Below are positions 31,488 to 34,346 of a DNA stretch of 34,346 bases, piece after piece. The notes beneath the pieces were generated by a model. The model searched no databases. It was not told the origin of the DNA and saw only the letters and a program-made list of their open reading frames with translations. Made by a program: the position numbers and the translations under genes. Each line of letters begins with the position of its first letter. The first letter of the stretch is position 1. The stretch is from Oscillospiraceae bacterium (GTDB lineage: Bacteria > Bacillota > Clostridia > Oscillospirales > Ruminococcaceae): NCBI GenBank assembly GCA_016295145.1, contig JAEDLR010000013.1:1-34346 (forward strand), written 5' to 3'.

Positions 31488-33575
31488 ATGGCAGAGATTC
31501 AGGTTTTGCCCAAGGAGATCGCAGAGCTGATTGCGGCAGGTGAAGTCATTGAACGGCCCGCATCGGTGCTGAAGGAACTGACCGAAAACGCCATTGACGC
31601 AGGGGCGACGCGCATTACGGCGGAGTTGAAACGCGGCGGTGTGGTGTATCTGCGCGTGACAGATGACGGCTGCGGCATTGCCCCCGAGCAGGTGAAAACG
31701 GCGTTTTTGCGCCATGCCACCAGTAAAATTCACGCAAAAGACGATCTGGAGAGCATTTTTACACTGGGCTTTCGCGGGGAGGCACTAGCGTCTGTCTGTG
31801 CGGTATCGCATACCGAGCTGATGACCCGTCAAAAGGGCGCCGATTACGGCGTGCATTACGCCGTAGACGGTGGCGAGGAGCGTGAGATCGAGCAGATTGG
31901 CTGCCCCGAGGGTACAACCATCATCGTGCGCGATTTGTTCTACAATGTGCCCGTGCGCGCAGGATTTCTCAAAAAGGACGCCGCCGAGGGCAATGCCTGT
32001 GCCACGGTGTTCCAGAAGATCGCCATGTCGCACCCTGAAATCTCATTCCGCCTGATCCGCGAAAACAAAACCGAGTTCTGTACCCCCGGCGATGGCAAGC
32101 TGTATTCGGCAATTTATGCCATCTTTGGCAAGGATTTTGCCCGAGATCTGCTGCCCGTTCAGTATACCGAGACCACCGAGGGTGGCGACGGCATCGTTAT
32201 CAGCGGATATACCGTAAAGCCCCTGTACGCCAAACAGAACCGTTCATTTCAGTTTTTCTTTGTCAATGGCAGAGCTGTACGCTCTGTGACCTGTACTGCC
32301 GCTTTGGAGGAAGCATACCGTAATCTGGTGATGACGGGCAAATATCCTGCCTGCGTTTTGCAGATCACCACTTCTCCGCGTACGGTGGATGTGAATATGC
32401 ATCCCACCAAGGCAGAGGTACGGTTTTCCGATGAAAAGCGTGTGTTTTCGGCAGTGTATTTTGCGGCACTCAATGCGCTGTCGCAAAACGGTCTGGTGTA
32501 TGATTTCCGTTTGGCGCAGGCAAGCCCTGCACAGACAGTTGCTCCATCGGCAAAGCCCAAAACCGACTGGTATGCGCCGCTGCCTGGGCAGGATAACAAC
32601 ACGCCCTCCGCACCGTTGCCTGTATATCCGCAGGGTGCAGATACGGAATCTGCCGCGAAAGATACAGCAATCGTACCGCCGGTCAAGCGGCCTGATATTG
32701 TCGTGCAAGCGGTATCTTCTGTTGCGGAAGCCGTTGGACAGCCCGGGGAAAGCCCCAAGCCACCTGCGCAAGATCATGAGGCAGAGGCGCAAAAGACATC
32801 TCCTGCGCCGATTTCGCCTCGTGCAGACAGTGCAGACAGCATTGCACAGCCAGAAGCAGTATCGCAACCGTTCCCTGTGCCGAGAATCATACCCACACAG
32901 CAGGAAGAACAAGCATTCCCGCATTTAATGGCGGCGGTAAAGCAGCAGGAACAGACGCCGTCTTCCGTAGAAGAAACACCGCCTCCCCTGCCGCAAAAGG
33001 AGCAGCCTGCCATTCGTGTGGTGGGCGAGATCTTCTCCAATTATGTGCTTGCGGAGGCTGGCGAACAGATGGTTATTCTGGATAAGCACGCGGCGCATGA
33101 GCGCATTCTGTTTGAGCGTTTTCGGGCAAGACAGTGCAAGGATCGCCAGATCCTGCTGCAACCGATATCGGTTCTGCTGCCGATGGATCGCTGTGCGGCA
33201 TTGCAGGAGCAGGCAGAAACCCTTGCTCAGGTGGGGTTCACCTTCTCCTTTGATGATGTGCCGATTGTTCGGCTGACCGGCATTCCAATGAGCTGCGAGG
33301 GCCTGGATTTTGACGAAATGCTGCCGCAGCTTGCATATTATTGTACACTGGAGATGCAGCAGCCTGAGGCGCATCTGCTGGATGATTATTTTCATCAGAT
33401 TGCTTGCAAGGCAGCCATTCGCGCAGGCGACCGCAGTACCACCGAGGAATTGCAGGTGCTTGCTTCGCGTGTATGGGAGGATGATGCGATCCGCCACTGC
33501 CCCCACGGCAGGCCCGTGATGTTCATTCTTTCAAAATACCAACTGGAAAAGCAATTCAAGCGCATACAGAATTAA
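31488..33575 (+). CDS. mutL: DNA mismatch repair endonuclease MutL
   Basis: A 695-residue MutL. The GHKL ATPase shows KELTENAIDAGA (29-40; Glu30 base, Asn34 Mg), DDGCGI and GFRGEAL. The middle is an unusually long Pro/Ala/Gln/Glu-rich linker (about 345-500). The C-terminal endonuclease domain has DKHAAHERILFE (about 531-542), matching DQHAx2Ex4E with Gln replaced by Lys as in many clostridia. ACKAAIRAGD and CPHGRP near the end complete the metal site. It therefore should nick DNA itself, as expected where MutH and Dam are absent. AAAGGAG precedes the ATG by a rather long 13 bases. mutS ends 30 bases upstream. Confidence 0.97.
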   Translation: MAEIQVLPKEIAELIAAGEVIERPASVLKELTENAIDAGATRITAELKRGGVVYLRVTDDGCGIAPEQVKTAFLRHATSKIHAKDDLESIFTLGFRGEALASVCAVSHTELMTRQKGADYGVHYAVDGGEEREIEQIGCPEGTTIIVRDLFYNVPVRAGFLKKDAAEGNACATVFQKIAMSHPEISFRLIRENKTEFCTPGDGKLYSAIYAIFGKDFARDLLPVQYTETTEGGDGIVISGYTVKPLYAKQNRSFQFFFVNGRAVRSVTCTAALEEAYRNLVMTGKYPACVLQITTSPRTVDVNMHPTKAEVRFSDEKRVFSAVYFAALNALSQNGLVYDFRLAQASPAQTVAPSAKPKTDWYAPLPGQDNNTPSAPLPVYPQGADTESAAKDTAIVPPVKRPDIVVQAVSSVAEAVGQPGESPKPPAQDHEAEAQKTSPAPISPRADSADSIAQPEAVSQPFPVPRIIPTQQEEQAFPHLMAAVKQQEQTPSSVEETPPPLPQKEQPAIRVVGEIFSNYVLAEAGEQMVILDKHAAHERILFERFRARQCKDRQILLQPISVLLPMDRCAALQEQAETLAQVGFTFSFDDVPIVRLTGIPMSCEGLDFDEMLPQLAYYCTLEMQQPEAHLLDDYFHQIACKAAIRAGDRSTTEELQVLASRVWEDDAIRHCPHGRPVMFILSKYQLEKQFKRIQN

Positions 33576-33591
33576 GAAGGGAGTGACCGCC

Positions 33592-34346
33592 TTGCCGCAA
33601 AAACCGTCCGTATGGGCAGTGGTCGGTGCCACCGCATCGGGTAAGACAGATCTGGGCGTGCAGCTTGCACTGCATTACAACGGCGAAGTGGTTTCTGCCG
33701 ACTCTATGCAGATATACAAGGGGTTGGATATTGCCACGGCAAAACCCACTCCCGATGAGATGCAGGGCGTGCCTCATCATCTCATCAGTACACTTTCCCC
33801 TGAAACGCCCTGTTCCGTTGCCGATTATGTAGCGTACGCCCGTGCAGTCATTGCCGATATTCACGCAAGAGGCAAACTGCCCATTGTGGTGGGGGGCACA
33901 GGATTGTACATCGACAGCCTGCTTGAGAATATTCAGTTTCCCGATGTGCCATCCTCGCAGGCGGTGCGTGACCGTCTGGCAGCCGAGGCGGAAACCGAGG
34001 GCGCAGCCGCTTTGCTTGCAAGATTGCAGGAATGTGATCCTGCATCTGCGGCGAAGTTGCATGAGAATAATCTGCGCAGGGTGATTCGTGCGCTGGAAGT
34101 TTATGAGCTGACCGGCACAACGCTCAGTGAATTTGCAAGACAAAGCCGCAGCGTGCCACCGCCGTGGAATGTGACATGGTTCGGCGTGGGGTTTGTTGAC
34201 CGCCAGAAGCTGTATGACCGCATTGACCGCCGGGTGGACCATATGCTGGAGACGGGTCTTGCCGATGAAGTGCGCGAGGAATATGAAAGTCACCGTCGCC
34301 GTGCTACTGCCGCTGCCGCCATCGGGTACAAGGAATTACTGCCCTG
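33592..34346 (+). CDS. miaA: tRNA dimethylallyltransferase MiaA, N-terminal part (3' end outside window)
   Basis: Transfers a dimethylallyl group to the N6 of A37 in tRNAs that read UNN codons. 251 residues are visible of about 310. The P-loop VGATASGKTDLG (10-21) is followed by SADSMQIYKGLDIATAKPT, the substrate and DMAPP site, VVGGTGLYIDSLL, and AAAIGYKELLP near the window edge. I chose a TTG start at 33592, 8 bases after AAGGGAG. GTG 33583 is in frame but overlaps that ribosome site. The gene begins 16 bases after mutL; mutS-mutL-miaA is a common arrangement, often followed by hfq. Confidence 0.96.
   Translation, partial: MPQKPSVWAVVGATASGKTDLGVQLALHYNGEVVSADSMQIYKGLDIATAKPTPDEMQGVPHHLISTLSPETPCSVADYVAYARAVIADIHARGKLPIVVGGTGLYIDSLLENIQFPDVPSSQAVRDRLAAEAETEGAAALLARLQECDPASAAKLHENNLRRVIRALEVYELTGTTLSEFARQSRSVPPPWNVTWFGVGFVDRQKLYDRIDRRVDHMLETGLADEVREEYESHRRRATAAAAIGYKELLP

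Overview
The window is an ordinary-looking chromosomal segment of a Firmicute of the class Clostridia. A member of the Oscillospiraceae/Ruminococcaceae that makes a cellulosome fits best. The evidence is a secreted protein ending in a type I dockerin (23700-24545), plant-polysaccharide glycoside hydrolases of families GH36 and GH74, a 2-oxoacid:ferredoxin oxidoreductase, strong AGGAGG-type ribosome binding sites, and a ylbF/ricA-mutS-mutL-miaA order that recalls the Bacillus/Clostridium arrangement. The DNA is moderately GC-rich by eye (a little over half). A relative of Ruminococcus champanellensis would fit, but that is a guess from memory and was not searched. I see no insertion sequence, prophage, CRISPR array, tRNA or rRNA.

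Layout. 1-2.2 kb, minus strand: a class Ic aspartate aminotransferase followed by the 5' part of serS. 2.35-7.1 kb, plus: recD2, comF, an MreB-like actin and a flavin reductase, behind one consensus promoter. 7.07-7.93 kb, minus: rsmA, tail-to-tail with that operon. 8.0-8.5 kb, plus: a dCMP deaminase. 15.4-8.6 kb, minus: a long same-strand train of alpha-galactosidase, GH74 lipoprotein, GH25 lysozyme, rsmD, coaD and a coiled-coil protein, with start/stop overlaps or short gaps throughout. 15.5-17.6 kb, plus: an HD-domain protein and a GH13 enzyme. 17.6-22.2 kb, plus: a promoter, TPP riboswitch and terminator controlling thiS-thiF-thiG-thiH-thiE-thiD. 23.5-22.3 kb, minus: rmuC. 24.5-23.7 kb, minus: the dockerin protein. 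28.1-24.7 kb, minus: a P-loop ATPase followed by the delta, alpha, beta and gamma subunits of a 2-oxoacid:ferredoxin oxidoreductase. 28.2-34.3 kb, plus: a YlbF/RicA-like protein with a cysteine-rich tail, mutS, mutL and the start of miaA.

How the parts work together. The thi block makes the thiazole half of thiamine (ThiS, F, G, H) and joins it to HMP-PP (ThiD, ThiE). It is switched off by TPP, which is also the cofactor of the oxidoreductase about 3 kb further on. GH36, GH74 and GH13 enzymes handle plant oligosaccharides and starch. MutS and MutL form the mismatch repair pair.

No clear new multi-gene system was found. The most interesting items are an MreB paralogue in which the expected catalytic glutamate is lysine, a promoter sequence shared closely between the thi operon and the dCMP deaminase gene, and the coupling of carbohydrate enzymes to coaD and rsmD in one train.

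Nine sigma-A-type promoters could be read. All have exactly 17-base spacers. Intergenic gaps are short: the longest, 28075-28357, holds two divergent promoters, and no gene-free stretch exceeds 300 bases.
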